Position numbers and translations under genes: made by a program. 64,000 nucleotides of DNA from CADEDH01 sp963732695 (lineage in GTDB: Bacteria > Actinomycetota > Acidimicrobiia > Acidimicrobiales > SZUA-35), in contig CAVTAP010000008.1 in NCBI GenBank assembly GCA_963732695.1, positions 434,001 through 498,000 on the forward strand, in the 5' to 3' direction. This document shows positions 62,632 through 64,000 of the stretch, piece after piece; the stretch's first letter is position 1; each line of letters begins with the position of its first letter. The notes under the pieces are model-generated. The model saw nothing but the letters and a program-made list of their open reading frames with translations. It did not search any database and was not told where the DNA came from.

Positions 62632-63786
62632 GTGATACCTCCCGGCATCATCTCGGCCGACGGCCACGTGTGCGAGCCGCCGAACTGCTACATCGACTAC
62701 ATCGACCCCAAGTACCGTGACCGGGCCCCCACCGTGATGGAACAGCCCGACGGCACCGAGGCGTTCGTCGTCCCCGGCATGAAGCGCCCGGTGGCCCTGG
62801 GCTTCGTCGACGGGGCCGGTTTCGGCGTCAAGGAACGCAACCGCCGGGCCCGGACCATGAAGTTCTCCGACGTCCGCCCGGCCGCCTACATCGGCCGGGA
62901 GCGCCTCCCGTTCATGGATCAGGACGGCCTGGCGGCCGAGATCATCTACGCCTCGATCGGCATGGGCCTGGCCATGCACCGGGACAACGACTACAAAGCC
63001 GCCTGCATGAAGGCGTACAACCGGTGGCTGGCCGCCATGTGCGCCGACGCCCCCGACCGGATCTTCGGCCTGGCCCAGACCGCCATCCTCAGCGTCGACT
63101 CGGCCATCGAGGACTTCACCACGGCCAAGGAGATGGGCATGGTCGGCATCATGATGCCGGGCGACGCCATCCACGAGGACTACGACCACCCCGACTACGA
63201 CGCCCTGTGGGAGTGCGCCGTCGACCTCGACCTGCCGGTCTGCTTCCACATCCTCACCAGCCGTAACGGCAGCATCAACGCCCCCACCCGGGGCCACAAG
63301 CTCAACAACTTCCTCGGCATCATCCGGGCCATCCAGGACGTGGTGGGCATGATGACGCTGGGCGGCGTGTTCGAGCGCCACCCCGGCCTCAAGCTGGTGG
63401 TGGCCGAGAGCGACGTGGGCTGGCTCCCCCACTACATGTACCGCATGGACCACGCGGCCCGGATCAACGCCGTCGACGGCATCCTGCCCGGCCTGTCCAA
63501 GCTGCCCAGCGAGTACATCCGTTCCAACGTGTGGGCCACCTTCCAGGACGACCTCACCGCCTACCACACCTTCGGGCTGATGGATCACAGCCGTCTGCTG
63601 TGGGCCAGCGACTTCCCCCACACCGACTCCACCTGGCCCCTGTCCCGCCAGCTGATCGAGGAGCAGGCCTCCCACCTCACCGAGGAACAGAAACAGGACG
63701 TGTTCCGCAACAACGTGGCCGGAGTGTTCAACCTCCCGGCGGGTGACGCGTCGTGGCGCATGGAATCGGCGACGGCCGCCGCCTGA
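62632..63786 (+). CDS. Amidohydrolase family protein (ACMSD-like)
   Basis: A 384-residue TIM-barrel metal enzyme. IISADGHVCEPP at the start carries the D-x-H metal pair of ACMSD/gamma-resorcylate decarboxylase relatives; PVCFHILTS gives the next His, and LLWASDFPHTDSTWP the Asp near the end. Members act as decarboxylases or hydrolases on cyclic or aromatic carboxylates; the substrate here is unknown. GTG 62632 has AAGGAG 8 bases upstream. It is followed within 15 bases by a phosphotransferase gene, a pairing common in actinobacterial aromatic or steroid loci. Confidence 0.88.
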   Translation: MIPPGIISADGHVCEPPNCYIDYIDPKYRDRAPTVMEQPDGTEAFVVPGMKRPVALGFVDGAGFGVKERNRRARTMKFSDVRPAAYIGRERLPFMDQDGLAAEIIYASIGMGLAMHRDNDYKAACMKAYNRWLAAMCADAPDRIFGLAQTAILSVDSAIEDFTTAKEMGMVGIMMPGDAIHEDYDHPDYDALWECAVDLDLPVCFHILTSRNGSINAPTRGHKLNNFLGIIRAIQDVVGMMTLGGVFERHPGLKLVVAESDVGWLPHYMYRMDHAARINAVDGILPGLSKLPSEYIRSNVWATFQDDLTAYHTFGLMDHSRLLWASDFPHTDSTWPLSRQLIEEQASHLTEEQKQDVFRNNVAGVFNLPAGDASWRMESATAAA

Positions 63787-63807
63787 GATGACAGCCTGAG
63801 ATGACAG
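63782..63807. repeat. 13-base tandem duplication at a start codon
   Basis: CCTGAGATGACAG occurs twice in a row (63782-63794, 63795-63807). It covers the stop of the amidohydrolase gene and the ATG of the next gene. The first ATG (63788) leads into TGA after three codons, the second (63801) into the long frame. Confidence 0.75.
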
Positions 63808-64000
63808 AGCAGCAGGAGATCCCGGAGGTCGACCCCTTCGCCGACGAGGCGGTGCCGGAGACCGACGTCGTCCGCCCCGGCGACGAGCTCGACTGGGCCG
63901 CCGTCGAGGCCCACCTCCGGGCCCACCTGCCCCCCGACGTGACCGGCGCCGGCCCGTTCCGGGTCAGCCAGTTCCCCAACGGGTCGGCCAACCTCACCTA
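63801..64000 (+). CDS. Phosphotransferase family protein (APH-like), cut by the window end
   Basis: The first 66 codons of a longer gene. After an acidic start, LDWAAVEAHLRAHLP and then FRVSQFPNGSANLTY match the N-terminus of aminoglycoside phosphotransferase-like proteins related to the ACAD10/11 kinase domain, where Q-F-x-G-G-x-(S)-N-x-T-Y starts the nucleotide loop. These act with acyl-CoA dehydrogenases on hydroxyacyl-CoAs. The rest lies beyond the window. Confidence 0.7.
   Translation, partial: MTEQQEIPEVDPFADEAVPETDVVRPGDELDWAAVEAHLRAHLPPDVTGAGPFRVSQFPNGSANLT

Overview
This 64 kb window is very GC-rich bacterial DNA packed with short-spaced genes, many sharing 1-4 base start/stop overlaps (ATGA, GTGA, TGATG). 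The gene content fits Actinomycetota, most likely the class Acidimicrobiia. The pointers are F420-type oxidoreductases (PPOX, LLM), an NDMA/mycofactocin-type alcohol dehydrogenase, a methionine aminopeptidase with a SEC-C knuckle, acyl-CoA, SCP2-like and phosphotransferase genes, fused branched-chain amino acid permeases, and a SpoIIM/RDD pair. The taxonomic call is inference; there is no rRNA in the window.

Layout. 0-11 kb: mixed housekeeping and metabolism (VOC protein, secreted alpha/beta hydrolase, TetR with a ferritin-like/cupin fusion, map, TPR protein, methyltransferase, acyl-CoA dehydrogenase, a PIN/RHH toxin-antitoxin pair, engB with an FMN hydroxyacid dehydrogenase). 11.3-21.1 kb: a compact reverse-strand chemosensory cluster in the order MCP, cheA, cheW, cheY, cheB, cheR, CheX-like, HDOD, cheY, CheC/CheX-like. 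No flagellar or pilus genes are present. A PAS-PAS protein with a cut-off MCP tail lies at 22.9 kb and a second MCP at 61.3 kb. 24-31 kb: a fused DppB/DppC-like permease without partners, then two ABC-2 ATPase/permease pairs and a MATE exporter in one operon. 31-35 kb: gatCAB. 34.7-38 kb: SCP2-like, GcvT-like and FAD oxidoreductase genes. 38-50 kb: Ser/Thr kinase, M20 amidohydrolase, F420 enzymes, ligA, a frameshifted tsaC/sua5, mnmA and a cysteine desulfurase. The last three all concern tRNA modification. 50.5-55 kb: 2TM, RDD and SpoIIM-like membrane proteins, NDMA alcohol dehydrogenase, CrtO-like protein. 55-60 kb: a branched-chain amino acid/amide ABC operon whose LivH-LivM-LivG fusion carries an apparent frameshift. 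60-64 kb: ankyrin protein, MCP, ACMSD-like amidohydrolase and a partial phosphotransferase.

The most striking signal outside the genes is a recurring hexamer close to TANNNT placed 6-9 bases before about twenty start codons on both strands. This is the expected layout for leaderless mRNAs. All five divergent gene pairs with short gaps show it on both sides, and at 52,006-52,012 the two -10 boxes share the same bases. The window also holds two families of small dispersed intergenic repeats. One, a palindromic element, sits once between genes and once inside the MATE coding sequence. Two single-base indels interrupt otherwise intact essential or transport genes and need checking against reads. 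No tRNA, rRNA, CRISPR array, insertion sequence or prophage was seen, and no gap without a gene exceeds 300 bases.
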